From the NCBI GenBank assembly GCA_020024285.1, contig JAHHTZ010000001.1, positions 62,001-126,000 of the forward strand: a DNA stretch of 64,000 bases, in the 5' to 3' direction. The position numbers and the translations under genes were made by a program. Below are positions 8,579 to 16,748 of this stretch, in pieces. Under the pieces are notes generated by a model. It ran no database searches. It was not told the DNA's origin and saw only the letters and a list, made by a program, of their open reading frames with translations. The stretch comes from Oscillospiraceae bacterium. GTDB lineage: Bacteria > Bacillota > Clostridia > Oscillospirales > Ruminococcaceae. The first letter of the stretch is position 1; each line of letters starts with the position of its first letter.

Positions 8579-9106
8579 ATGAAGAACAAGCTCTGGATCG
8601 CTGGGGTTTTGACGGCGGCTGCCCTGATGATCGGGACAGGCTGCGAACAGAGAAGCATGCCGACCGCAAATCCCACTGCACCATCGGATAGCAACGAAAC
8701 AGCCAATCCCTCTATAGCACCGCATGAGGACACCGACGCCGACAAAACATCCCCTGATTCGGATGAAGGAAGCAGCATTTCTTCGGAAAGTGACGAAAAC
8801 CAACGCGAGGAACAAGTCATCCGTGTGGCGGTGTTTCCTAAGGACAGCAAGGAAGCAGTCTTTCAAACGGAAGATGATGTATTGACGCAGCGATTTCATG
8901 ATTCGATTTATATTGTAAATAAAACACATGAAAATCCAATTTCCTCCAATTATAACGTCGAACTGAGCATGAAAACGGGGGAAACGGTCCATTGTACGAT
9001 GCAGCTCGATCCATCTTCCGATGCAATGGTCCTTGTGGAAAAGGACGGAGCGGTGTGGGAGCTTCCTGCCTATGAAAGCGATTGGCTTCGCCTTCTGATC
9101 AGTTAG
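8579..9106 (+). CDS. Putative lipoprotein of unknown function
   Basis: 175 residues. A signal peptide MKNKLWIAGVLTAAALM ends in the lipobox IGTGC, so the mature protein should start at Cys22 and be anchored to the outer face of the membrane. A low-complexity linker rich in Asp, Ser, Thr and Pro follows (about residues 25-80), then a roughly 95-residue domain with beta-strand character that I do not recognise. It is probably the last gene of the leuA transcript, 88 bases after the DUF1266 gene, with AAGGAGAAAGGAAGG upstream. No clear terminator follows before the cob promoter. Confidence 0.75.
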   Translation: MKNKLWIAGVLTAAALMIGTGCEQRSMPTANPTAPSDSNETANPSIAPHEDTDADKTSPDSDEGSSISSESDENQREEQVIRVAVFPKDSKEAVFQTEDDVLTQRFHDSIYIVNKTHENPISSNYNVELSMKTGETVHCTMQLDPSSDAMVLVEKDGAVWELPAYESDWLRLLIS

Positions 9107-9122
9107 CGACCGCAACTTTTCG

Positions 9123-9151
9123 TTGACAGAAAAACAGGAGCATTCTATAAT
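9123..9151 (+). promoter_or_regulatory. Strong promoter of the cobalamin operon leader
   Basis: TTGACA at 9123-9128, exactly 17 bases, then TATAAT at 9146-9151: a full sigma-A consensus. Transcription should start near 9158, about 290 bases before the cobT start. Confidence 0.9.
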
Positions 9152-9195
9152 AAAACAAGAAACTATCCAGAATCAAATAAAAAGGAGCAGACCCT

Positions 9196-9384
9196 GTGCG
9201 ACACAGATTCTGTGCAACACAGATTCTGTGTAACAGGAGGATACCGCCTGATGATGCAGCAATGCGCTGTTTATGGCGCTTGCTGCTGAATTCTTGTGCA
9301 TTCTGCTTCTTTTGGATCGCTGCTCTGTGCATCTTAGAGCTTGCCATAAAAAGACGTTTCTGCCTTTTTTGTATCGTTGCTTAA
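9196..9384 (+). CDS. Small Cys-rich membrane peptide ORF in the cob leader (62 residues)
   Basis: A GTG-start ORF with AAAGGAG eight bases upstream. It sits about 40 bases after the transcription start of a consensus promoter, and its TAA stop abuts an intrinsic terminator. The product has nine Cys in 62 residues, one strongly hydrophobic segment (SCAFCFFWIAALCILEL) and a basic tail beginning KRRFCLFC. I know no such family. It may be a real small membrane protein, a leader peptide whose translation controls the terminator before cobT, or chance. A second, shorter frame inside it (ATG at 9252, MMQQCAVYGACC) also has AGGAGG in front. Confidence 0.45.
   Translation: MRHRFCATQILCNRRIPPDDAAMRCLWRLLLNSCAFCFFWIAALCILELAIKRRFCLFCIVA
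9201..9230. repeat. Tandem 14-bp near-palindromes
   Basis: ACACAGATTCTGTG occurs at 9201-9214 and again at 9217-9230. Each copy is a near-perfect inverted repeat (CACAGA/TCTGTG). The 16-base period does not preserve the reading frame of the surrounding ORF. Confidence 0.85.
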
Positions 9385-9414
9385 AGTCTGCTGCATAGCG
9401 CGGCAGGCTTTTTT
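9384..9414 (+). terminator. Terminator between the cob leader and cobT
   Basis: AAGTCTGCTGC (9384-9394) pairs over 11 bp, with two G-T pairs, with GCGGCAGGCTT (9400-9410), then T's. No promoter is obvious between it and cobT, so operon expression would require read-through or antitermination. Confidence 0.8.
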
Positions 9415-9448
9415 ATATTGTAAAAAAATAAAAGAAGAAGGTGCCTCC

Positions 9449-10507
9449 TTGAGATTAGATGAGATCAAAGATCAGATAATGCCTCTCGATGCAGCTGCGA
9501 TGAAGGAATGCCAAAGACGATGGGATTCGATTGCAAAGCCGCTCGGCAGTTTGGGACTTTTGGAGCAAAGCATTGTCCACATTGCAGGGATCACAGGGAC
9601 AGCGGATGTCGATTTAGAGAAAAAGGCGATCCTTGTCTACTGTGCAGATAACGGGATCGTTGCACAAGGGGTGACGCAGACTTCGCAGGAAGTCACCGCA
9701 GTTGTGACAGAAAATCTCACGAAGGGGATGACCAGTGTTTGCCAAATGGCACACTGCGCGAAAGCGGATGTGATTCCTGTCGATGTCGGCGTATCGCGCG
9801 ATGTACAGGGGAAGGGACTTGTCCGCGAAAAAATCGCTTATGGAACAAAGGATTTCAGCAAAGAACCAGCAATGAGCAGAGAAGAGGCTGTCGCTGCCAT
9901 AGAGGTGGGGATTCGCATGGTTGAGCGGTGCAAAAAAGAAGGCTATCGTCTTCTCGGTACCGGTGAGATGGGGATCGGCAATACCACAACGTCTTCCGCA
10001 GTGGCATCGGTGCTCTTAAATGTGGCACCGCAAGTCGTCACCGGACGCGGAGCGGGACTCTCCTCCTCTGGGCTGGAGAGAAAGATCGATGTCATCACTG
10101 ATGCAATAGAAACCTACAAGCCATCTGCAAACGACCCAATCGACATTCTCTCCAAGGTGGGCGGATTTGATCTTGCTGCCTTGATGGGCACCTTTTTAGG
10201 CGGAGCAGTATACCATATTCCCGTTTTGGTGGATGGATTCATTTCATCCGCTGCCGCTCTGCTCGCAGTTCGATTTTGTCCGCAGGTGCGTGATTATCTG
10301 CTTGCATCGCATACATCAAAGGAACCGGCAGGAAAAATGGTATTGGATGCGCTGAAGCTCACCCCCATTCTCCATGCACAAATGTGTCTTGGAGAGGGAA
10401 CAGGAACAGCAGCATTGATGCCGATCCTTGATATGGCGTGCGCTGTTTATAAAAATATGAGCACCTTTGAGGAAATCGAAATCGACGCATATCAACCATT
10501 AAAGTAG
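9449..10507 (+). CDS. cobT: Nicotinate-nucleotide--dimethylbenzimidazole phosphoribosyltransferase
   Basis: 352 residues. It activates the lower-ligand base of cobalamin to its alpha-ribotide. Characteristic features are the N-terminal RWDSIAKPLGSLGLLE, the GEMGIGNTTTSSA motif, VTGRGAGLSS, and the C-terminal LGEGTGTAA, which carries the catalytic Glu of the family. I chose the TTG at 9449, with GAAGGTG six bases upstream. The longer in-frame ORF would start inside the terminator and is not credible. It is the first of seven closely spaced cob genes. Confidence 0.92.
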   Translation: MRLDEIKDQIMPLDAAAMKECQRRWDSIAKPLGSLGLLEQSIVHIAGITGTADVDLEKKAILVYCADNGIVAQGVTQTSQEVTAVVTENLTKGMTSVCQMAHCAKADVIPVDVGVSRDVQGKGLVREKIAYGTKDFSKEPAMSREEAVAAIEVGIRMVERCKKEGYRLLGTGEMGIGNTTTSSAVASVLLNVAPQVVTGRGAGLSSSGLERKIDVITDAIETYKPSANDPIDILSKVGGFDLAALMGTFLGGAVYHIPVLVDGFISSAAALLAVRFCPQVRDYLLASHTSKEPAGKMVLDALKLTPILHAQMCLGEGTGTAALMPILDMACAVYKNMSTFEEIEIDAYQPLK

Positions 10508-10520
10508 CAGGAGGCACAGT

Positions 10521-11057
10521 ATGGTCGTTTTAGTGCTTGGAGGCGCAGCAAGCGGAAAATCAGAATACGCAGAGAGCCTTGTTTTGCAGCAGAAGGGTAC
10601 CCGGTTTTATCTTGCAACGATGGAAAACAGGGGAGAAACGGCAAGAAAAAGGATCACGCGCCATCGCGCACTGCGCGCAGAAAAAGGCTTTCTTACAATC
10701 GAGCAATCGAAAAAAATCGAATGTGCTCCCATCGAAGAAAATTCCGTTGTTCTGCTGGAATGCCTGTCCAATCTTTTTGCAAATGAAATGTATTCTCAAT
10801 ATCCGCCCCGACCTGCAATGGAGGTGGCACATGAGATAAAACAGGGCATCGAAGCCCTCTCCCATCGGGCAAAGGATCTTATCATCGTGTCGAACAACAT
10901 TTTTGATGATGGTGTTTCCTACGATCCCGAAAGCATGGAGTATATGGAGGGGCTGTCGTGGCTCAATGCAGAGCTTGCGTTCGGAGCAGATGCGGTAATC
11001 GAGGTCGTTTGCAGTATCCCGATCATACACAAACAGACAGGAGCTGTAAAAATATGA
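10521..11057 (+). CDS. cobU: Adenosylcobinamide kinase / adenosylcobinamide-phosphate guanylyltransferase
   Basis: 178 residues, the usual size of CobU. The P-loop GGAASGKS is at residues 7-14, and the RITRHRALR segment holds the His that is guanylylated in the family. The C-terminal part contains the conserved DLIIVSNN and an (I/V)EVVCSIP end. It phosphorylates adenosylcobinamide and transfers GMP to make AdoCbi-GDP, the substrate of CobS encoded next. GGAGG precedes the ATG. The stop overlaps the cobS start as ATGA. Confidence 0.92.
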   Translation: MVVLVLGGAASGKSEYAESLVLQQKGTRFYLATMENRGETARKRITRHRALRAEKGFLTIEQSKKIECAPIEENSVVLLECLSNLFANEMYSQYPPRPAMEVAHEIKQGIEALSHRAKDLIIVSNNIFDDGVSYDPESMEYMEGLSWLNAELAFGADAVIEVVCSIPIIHKQTGAVKI

Positions 11058-11827
11058 AAATGATTCTGGAATCGATCAATATTGCGTTCTCAATGTACTC
11101 GAAGGTCCCGATGCCACAAATCGAATGGAACGAACGCAATATGAAGTATGTCATGTGCTACTTTCCAATCGTCGGACTTCTCATCGGTGCGCTTCAGGGA
11201 GGGATGCTTTGGGCATTGGCGCAGTATTCCTCTATCAGCTCATTCCTCTGGGCTGCGGCTGCTGTGATCCTCCCGATTGTTTTGACAGGGGGCATCCATA
11301 TGGATGGCTTTTGTGACACGATGGATGCGCTCGGCTCCCATCAGAGCATTGAGAAAAAACTCGAGATCCTCAAGGATTCCAACTCGGGAGCCTTTGCTGT
11401 GATGGGCTGTGTTTTGTTTTTTATCCTGAATCTTGCTGTTTGGGATTCGCTTTTGCCTTTTGTGAAAGAGAAAGGATTTTGGACGCTGATGCTTTCCTAT
11501 ACACTGTCGCGCAGCCTGAGCGGATTTTCTGTTGTGACCTTTTCCTGTGCAAAAAACAGCGGACTTGCAGCGCTTTTTTCTCAGGCAGCTGATCGAAAGA
11601 AAGCACGCACGGTGCTGTTCTGCTGGGTCATTGCAGTCAGTGCCGCAATGCTGCTGATTGATTTCAGAACAGGACTTCTCTGCATTGGCACAGCACTCGT
11701 TATTTTTTGGTATTATCATCATGTAAGCATGAAGCAGTTCGGCGGCATCACAGGAGATTTAGCAGGGTTCTTCCTCCAAACCTGTGAACTTGCGATGGCA
11801 CTGACAGCTGCGGCAGGAGGGATGTAG
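11054..11827 (+). CDS. cobS: Adenosylcobinamide-GDP ribazoletransferase (cobalamin synthase)
   Basis: 257 residues with about seven hydrophobic segments. It joins AdoCbi-GDP and alpha-ribazole (phosphate) at the membrane to form the complete corrinoid. The Mg-binding motif is visible in HMDGFCDTMDALGS, and YFPIVGLLIGALQGG near the N-terminus is typical. I chose the ATG at 11054, which overlaps the cobU stop by four bases and matches the usual MKMILESINIAFSMYS start; a longer frame runs back into cobU without support. Confidence 0.92.
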   Translation: MKMILESINIAFSMYSKVPMPQIEWNERNMKYVMCYFPIVGLLIGALQGGMLWALAQYSSISSFLWAAAAVILPIVLTGGIHMDGFCDTMDALGSHQSIEKKLEILKDSNSGAFAVMGCVLFFILNLAVWDSLLPFVKEKGFWTLMLSYTLSRSLSGFSVVTFSCAKNSGLAALFSQAADRKKARTVLFCWVIAVSAAMLLIDFRTGLLCIGTALVIFWYYHHVSMKQFGGITGDLAGFFLQTCELAMALTAAAGGM

Positions 11828-11828
11828 G

Positions 11829-12212
11829 ATGCGACTGATTATCGGGGGAAGGGCACAGGGAAAATGCACCTTTTTGCTCAAGGAGAATCAATATACTGTA
11901 GATCAGATTTGTGATGGTGCAGTTCATCCATTGGAAGAAACGATCAAAAAGCCTGTACTGAACCATCTGCACATTTTTGTGCGCCGATGGCTTGAGGCTG
12001 GAAAAAGTGCGGACAAGCTCTATCCTTTTCTGACGGAAGGCGAAACACTGAAAGTGATCCTGTGCGACGAAATCGGGAGCGGCATTGTTCCCATCGATCC
12101 AAAAGAGGAAGCGTGGCGGGAGGCAACGGGACGCCTATGCTGTATGCTGGCAGAGCGCTCGGAGCGTGTTGATCGTGTGTTCTGTCAAATCGGAACGCGT
12201 CTAAAAGGATAA
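11829..12212 (+). CDS. Short CobU-like protein
   Basis: 127 residues. The N-terminus has a P-loop-like GGRAQGK at residues 6-12. The C-terminus carries CDEIGSGIVPIDPKEEAWRE followed by ATGRLCCMLAERSE, the C-terminal signature of CobU/CobP (EIGxGIVP...R..GR.N). The middle of CobU, including the RxxxHR segment with the guanylylated His, is missing, and Ser/Thr of the P-loop is replaced (GKC). It may be a regulatory or non-catalytic paralogue, or a cobinamide kinase-like enzyme without guanylyltransferase activity. It begins one base after cobS with AGGAGGG upstream, firmly inside the operon. Confidence 0.75.
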   Translation: MRLIIGGRAQGKCTFLLKENQYTVDQICDGAVHPLEETIKKPVLNHLHIFVRRWLEAGKSADKLYPFLTEGETLKVILCDEIGSGIVPIDPKEEAWREATGRLCCMLAERSERVDRVFCQIGTRLKG

Positions 12213-12218
12213 AAAGCC

Positions 12219-12797
12219 ATGAAACTATTTTTGATTCGCCATGGGATGACAAAGGGAAATCTGGAAAGCCGCTATATCGGCACAACAGATGAGCCGCTTT
12301 GTGCCGAAGGGATCGCCAAAATCCAAAGCAACAAAGAAAAGCATCGTTATCCCAAGCAGATACAATGTCTTGCAGTCAGCCCGATGATACGCTGCCGGGA
12401 AACGGCAGAGCTGATTTTTCCGGGGATAAAGCAGGATATCGTTGCAGATTTTCGGGAAACGGATTTTGGACTCTTTGAAAACAAGAATTATAAGGAACTG
12501 TCGGGGACTTGGGAGTATGAGCAATGGCTCGGCAGCAACGGGACGCTCCCGTTTCCAAACGGTGAAAGCAGAGAGGATTTTTCTCGGCGATGCAGTCGGG
12601 CATTCGAGTCGCTTAAAAATGACTGGATGGAGCGAGGCGTTGAAACAGGGGCATTGGTTGTGCACGGGGGAACTATTATGGCGATCCTGTCCCATCAGAT
12701 CCCATCTGATTTTTATACATGGCAGGTAAAAAACGGAGATGGATTTTGCTTGATATTGGAAGGGACCCATATTGAAATAAAACCACTTTTTGAATAA
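12219..12797 (+). CDS. cobC: Histidine phosphatase, probable alpha-ribazole phosphatase
   Basis: 192 residues. LIRHGMTKGN at residues 5-14 places the phospho-accepting His at 8, and the second half contains VVHGGTIMAIL with the partner His. The substrate-recognition stretch ESRYIGTTDEPLCAEG is typical of CobC-like enzymes, which remove the 5'-phosphate of alpha-ribazole or of cobalamin-5'-phosphate. The position inside the cob operon makes this reading much likelier than a phosphoglycerate mutase. The ribosome site AAAGGAT is modest. Confidence 0.85.
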   Translation: MKLFLIRHGMTKGNLESRYIGTTDEPLCAEGIAKIQSNKEKHRYPKQIQCLAVSPMIRCRETAELIFPGIKQDIVADFRETDFGLFENKNYKELSGTWEYEQWLGSNGTLPFPNGESREDFSRRCSRAFESLKNDWMERGVETGALVVHGGTIMAILSHQIPSDFYTWQVKNGDGFCLILEGTHIEIKPLFE

Positions 12798-12810
12798 GGA
12801 GAGAGATCGA

Positions 12811-13770
12811 TTGAATACAACCATTTGGGCAGTTTTTTTAGGATTTGCATTAGATCAGTTGTTGGGAGACCCCTATCATTTTCCCCATCCTGTTCGATGG
12901 ATTGGTTCACTGATTCAAGTGCTGGAAAAATACTTCCGACGCATTTTTCCCAAAACACCGCAGGGCGAATATTTTGCAGGGATCAGCCTGATGCTGTGTG
13001 TCTGCGTTGTTTCCTTTTGCATTCCAGCAATTTTATTGGCACTGCTTGGGCTGGTCAGCCATTGGCTGTCTTTTGCAATGGAGGTCGTGCTTTGCTACTA
13101 TATCTTGGCAGCTCGTTCCCTGCAAAAGGAAAGCATGAAGGTATATGATAAATTGGAAGAGAACGATCTTGCAGGAGCACGGAAGGCGGTATCCATGATC
13201 GTCGGACGCGATACCGAAAATCTGACCGCCTCACAGGTCGCAAAAGCTGCGGTAGAAACTGTTGCAGAAAACACATCGGATGGCGTTGTTGCACCGCTGT
13301 TTTTTATGATGCTCGGCGGTGCGCCGCTGGGATTCTTATATAAGGGCATCAACACAATGGATTCGATGATAGGCTATAAAAACAAACGCTATCTCCATTT
13401 CGGAAAAGCTGCTGCAAAACTGGACGATGCTGTCAACTACATTCCTGCGCGCATTTCCGGGCTTTTGATGGTTCTCAGCGCATATCTCATCCGACTGGAC
13501 GGGAAAAATGCGTGGAAAATATTCAAACGTGATCGGCGCAACCATGCAAGCCCCAACAGCGCCCAAACCGAGGCAGCCTGTGCAGGTGCATTGCGGGTCC
13601 AGCTGGCAGGAGATGCGTATTATTTTGGAGAGCTCTACCATAAACCGACCATAGGGGATGCACTTCGACCAATCGAGCATGAGGATATTCCCCGCGCAAA
13701 TAACCTGATGCTTGCAACATCACTGATTTCGATGCTGCTGTTTGCTTTGATCCATAGTCTGATTTACTAA
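12811..13770 (+). CDS. cbiB: Adenosylcobinamide-phosphate synthase
   Basis: 319 residues, membrane protein with several hydrophobic segments. CbiB attaches (R)-1-aminopropan-2-ol phosphate, made by CobD, to adenosylcobyric acid. Recognisable motifs are ALDQLLGDPYHFPHPVRWIG near the N-terminus, SMIVGRDT, and AAVETVAENTSDGVVAPLFF. I prefer the TTG at 12811, placed eight bases after AAGGAGAGA; an in-frame TTG at 12790 lies upstream of that ribosome site and inside cobC. Confidence 0.9.
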   Translation: MNTTIWAVFLGFALDQLLGDPYHFPHPVRWIGSLIQVLEKYFRRIFPKTPQGEYFAGISLMLCVCVVSFCIPAILLALLGLVSHWLSFAMEVVLCYYILAARSLQKESMKVYDKLEENDLAGARKAVSMIVGRDTENLTASQVAKAAVETVAENTSDGVVAPLFFMMLGGAPLGFLYKGINTMDSMIGYKNKRYLHFGKAAAKLDDAVNYIPARISGLLMVLSAYLIRLDGKNAWKIFKRDRRNHASPNSAQTEAACAGALRVQLAGDAYYFGELYHKPTIGDALRPIEHEDIPRANNLMLATSLISMLLFALIHSLIY

Positions 13771-13786
13771 AAGGAAGGAAATAACA

Positions 13787-14869
13787 ATGCCAACGCTTAT
13801 TCATGGAGGAGATATTTACTCTGCCCAATCGACGGTAGAGGGACGGATCTACGATTTTTCTGCAAACATCAATCCATTGGGCATCCCGGAATCGGTGAAA
13901 AAGGCTGCTGCTTTTAGTTTGGAGCAGTGCGTGCATTATCCAGATCCACTGTGTCGGGAACTGACTGCATCGATTGCCGAGCGGGAGGGGGTACCTTCCT
14001 CCTATATCTGCTGCGGGAACGGCGCAGCAGATTTGATCTATCGCATCATATATGCGCTCAGACCATCGAAGGGAATGGTCCTTGCACCGACCTTTGCAGA
14101 GTATGAGCTTGCACTGCGTGCTGCCAAAGCTGATGTTGTGTACTGTGCATTGTCAGAGGACAGCGATTTTTGCTTAGACACTTCGATCTTATCTCAAATA
14201 AAACAGGAAAAGCCCAACATCCTGTTTTTGTGCAACCCCAATAACCCAACGGGGCAGACAATCGAGCGCAGCCTGATTTTTTCGATCCTCAAGTGCTGCA
14301 AAGAGTGCGGAACGCTGGTTGTTATAGACGAATGCTTCGGCGATTTTTTAGATGACTTTGAAGAATACACGCTGGTCCCCTATTTGAAAGAGTGGGATCA
14401 TCTTTTGATCCTCAAGGCGTTTACAAAAATGTATGCAATTCCGGGATTGCGGATTGGATACAGCCTTTGCAGCAATGAAGAAATCAATGAAAAGGTTCTG
14501 GATGCAGGACAGGCATGGTCGGTTTCAATTCCCGCCCAATCTGCCGGAACCGCCGCAGCGAAAGACCGCGAATGGACCGTAAAAACGCGAAGCTACCTTC
14601 AAAAGCAGCGAAAAACCTTGAGCGACGGATTGCGAAAAGCCCGCTTCAAAGTATGGGAGCCAAAGGCGAACTACATATTTTTTAAGATTCCAAACGATGT
14701 ATCCATCGACTTGAAGGAAGAATTTAAGAAGCAGGGAATCCTGATTCGAAGCTGTGCAAACTACCCCACGCTGGACGAACGGTATTTTCGCATCGCTGTC
14801 AAAACCGAGCAGGAAAATGAATGGTTTCTCACAGTGCTAAACAAGATTATCAGCGAAAGGAAGGAATAA
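13787..14869 (+). CDS. cobD: Threonine-phosphate decarboxylase-like PLP enzyme
   Basis: 360 residues, class I/II aminotransferase fold. The PLP lysine is K214 in KAFTKMYAIPGLRIGY. CNPNNPTG is at residues 149-156 and D181 in VVIDECF binds the pyridine nitrogen. The N-terminus MPTLIHGGDIY and FSANINPLGIP are typical of CobD, which makes aminopropanol phosphate from L-threonine phosphate. The alternative, histidinol-phosphate aminotransferase, is less likely given the direct neighbourhood of cbiB. AAGGAAGG precedes the ATG. Confidence 0.9.
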   Translation: MPTLIHGGDIYSAQSTVEGRIYDFSANINPLGIPESVKKAAAFSLEQCVHYPDPLCRELTASIAEREGVPSSYICCGNGAADLIYRIIYALRPSKGMVLAPTFAEYELALRAAKADVVYCALSEDSDFCLDTSILSQIKQEKPNILFLCNPNNPTGQTIERSLIFSILKCCKECGTLVVIDECFGDFLDDFEEYTLVPYLKEWDHLLILKAFTKMYAIPGLRIGYSLCSNEEINEKVLDAGQAWSVSIPAQSAGTAAAKDREWTVKTRSYLQKQRKTLSDGLRKARFKVWEPKANYIFFKIPNDVSIDLKEEFKKQGILIRSCANYPTLDERYFRIAVKTEQENEWFLTVLNKIISERKE

Positions 14870-14870
14870 C

Positions 14871-15272
14871 ATGAAAAGCATCAAACCCGGACGCGGACCT
14901 TCTGAACATAGTATGATCTCCTCGATTTTCACAGCCGTTTTTGGTGTGATCTGGACGATTGCATCCATCGTTATGACATCGGGAGGCGGCATCATTTCCT
15001 TTATTTTCCCGCTCTTTGGCGTTTTATTTGTGGCTGAAGCGATTTACAATGCGGTTGTATGCTATAAAAATGCAAAGAGAAAGGACAGGATGTCCCTCTA
15101 TGATATTGTCGATGAGAAGGAGGAGAGGGACCCTTGGGACCCCCGATACAGGGACCCCGTTTCCCACACCCAAAATCTGGACGACTCGCAATGCTTCTAT
15201 TGCCCATATTGCGGGCAGAGAGTAGAAAAAGACCATAAATTTTGCAAAAAATGCGGCAGACAACTCAAATAG
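14871..15272 (+). CDS. Membrane protein with C-terminal zinc ribbon
   Basis: 133 residues. Two hydrophobic segments lie at about residues 20-60, followed by a charged linker (ERDPWDPRYRDP) and a C-terminal zinc ribbon, CPYCGQRVEKDHKFCKKCGR, with two CxxC knuckles. It starts one base after cobD with AAAGGAAGG upstream, so it is co-transcribed with the cob genes, but nothing suggests a cobalamin function. A sensing or scaffold role at the membrane is possible; I do not know one. Confidence 0.7.
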   Translation: MKSIKPGRGPSEHSMISSIFTAVFGVIWTIASIVMTSGGGIISFIFPLFGVLFVAEAIYNAVVCYKNAKRKDRMSLYDIVDEKEERDPWDPRYRDPVSHTQNLDDSQCFYCPYCGQRVEKDHKFCKKCGRQLK

Positions 15273-15274
15273 GC

Positions 15275-15304
15275 TTGATTCTTTCCTATTATTTGTACTA
15301 TAAT
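15275..15304 (+). promoter_or_regulatory. Promoter of asnS
   Basis: TTGATT at 15275-15280, an 18-base spacer and TATAAT at 15299-15304, 32 bases before the start codon. It overlaps the end of the preceding gene only slightly. No T-box precedes asnS. Confidence 0.75.
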
Positions 15305-15335
15305 GGTTTATAAATCTTGTAAGGAGGCTATTACT

Positions 15336-16730
15336 ATGCAGCGCGTAGAACTTCGCACCCTGTCTGCGTCAGCAAAAGAGTATGCAGACCAAACTATTAC
15401 CGTAGCTGGTTGGGTTCGTACCATTCGTACATCCAAACATCTTGGGTTTATTGAATTGAATGATGGCACAGCTTTTCAGAATCTTCAGGTTGTGTTTGAA
15501 GATAATAAAGTAGAAAATTTCAATGAGGTTGGAAAACTGAACGTCGGGGCGTCTGTGATTGTAAAGGGAACACTGCTTCTCACGCCACAAGCAAAACAGC
15601 CTTACGAGATCCATGCAGAAGAAATCATGATCGAAGGCTTGTCCACACCGGATTATCCCCTTCAGAAAAAACGCCACTCTGTCGAATTCCTGCGCACGAT
15701 CGCGCACCTGCGTCCAAGAACCAACACCTTCAGCGCGGTATTTCGTGTGCGTTCTGTTGCAGCGTTTGCAATCCATAAATTCTTCAACGAGCGCGGCTTT
15801 GTCTATATACACACCCCGCTCATCACAGGCAGCGACTGTGAGGGTGCAGGAGAAATGTTCCGCGTAACCACACTGGACGATAAAAACCCGCCGCTGACCG
15901 AAGACGGTTCTGTTGATTACAGCCAGGATTTCTTCGGCAAAAAGACGAGCCTGACTGTTTCCGGACAGCTCAATGCAGAATGCATGGCAATGGCTTTCTC
16001 TAATGTATATACATTTGGACCAACCTTCCGTGCAGAAAAATCCTATACCGGTCGTCACGCAGCAGAATTCTGGATGGTAGAGCCGGAAATTGCATTTGCA
16101 GATCTTAGCGATTATATGGATCTTGCCACTGATATGATCAAATACGTTCTTGCATATGTGATGGAACAGTGCCCGGATGAAATGAAATTCTTCAATCAGT
16201 TCTATGACAAAGGCTTGCTGGAACGCCTTCAGAATATCGTCGATTCCGACTTCGTTCGTCTGAGCTACACCGATGCGATAAAACTTCTCACCGAATCCGG
16301 CAAAGAATTTGAATATCCGGTTTCCTGGGGTGTTGACCTTCAGACCGAGCATGAGCGTTATCTCACCGAAGAGGTATACGGAAAGCCTGTTTTTGTAACC
16401 GACTATCCAAAAGAAATCAAAGCATTCTATATGCGTCTAAACGATAATAAGAAAACTGTTGCCGCAGCAGACCTTCTTGTTCCGGGGATCGGTGAGATCA
16501 TCGGCGGAAGCCAGCGTGAGGAACGTATGGATGTTCTTCTTGATCGTATTCATGAGCTTGGTCTGCATGAGGACGATTACTCCTGGTACCTTGACCTTCG
16601 TCGCTATGGCGGAACCCATCACGCAGGCTACGGTTTAGGATTTGAACGTCTTATCATGTATATTACAGGAATTCAGAATATCCGCGATGTGCTGCCATTC
16701 CCAAGAACAACAGGTTCTGCGGACTTCTAA
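15336..16730 (+). CDS. asnS: Asparaginyl-tRNA synthetase
   Basis: 464 residues, class IIb synthetase. The N-terminal OB-fold anticodon-binding domain starts with VAGWVRTIRTSKHLGFIEL. Motif 2 is in TFGPTFRAEKSYTGRHAAEF, with the MVEPEIAFADL stretch that separates AsnRS from AspRS, and motif 3 is YGLGFERLIMYITG near the C-terminus. I chose the ATG at 15336, eight bases after AAGGAGG. The gene has its own promoter and terminator, so it is a single-gene unit. Confidence 0.95.
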   Translation: MQRVELRTLSASAKEYADQTITVAGWVRTIRTSKHLGFIELNDGTAFQNLQVVFEDNKVENFNEVGKLNVGASVIVKGTLLLTPQAKQPYEIHAEEIMIEGLSTPDYPLQKKRHSVEFLRTIAHLRPRTNTFSAVFRVRSVAAFAIHKFFNERGFVYIHTPLITGSDCEGAGEMFRVTTLDDKNPPLTEDGSVDYSQDFFGKKTSLTVSGQLNAECMAMAFSNVYTFGPTFRAEKSYTGRHAAEFWMVEPEIAFADLSDYMDLATDMIKYVLAYVMEQCPDEMKFFNQFYDKGLLERLQNIVDSDFVRLSYTDAIKLLTESGKEFEYPVSWGVDLQTEHERYLTEEVYGKPVFVTDYPKEIKAFYMRLNDNKKTVAAADLLVPGIGEIIGGSQREERMDVLLDRIHELGLHEDDYSWYLDLRRYGGTHHAGYGLGFERLIMYITGIQNIRDVLPFPRTTGSADF

Positions 16731-16748
16731 TACAGCAATCAAACGAAG

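Noticed and set aside
7525..8850. 441-codon minus-strand ORF
   Set aside because: Antisense to the DUF1266-DUF2185 gene and the lipoprotein, both of which have ribosome sites and recognisable domains.
9100..9448. Cobalamin riboswitch before cobT
   Set aside because: Expected from the operon, but the B12 box and the other conserved cores are not seen. A covariance search would settle it.
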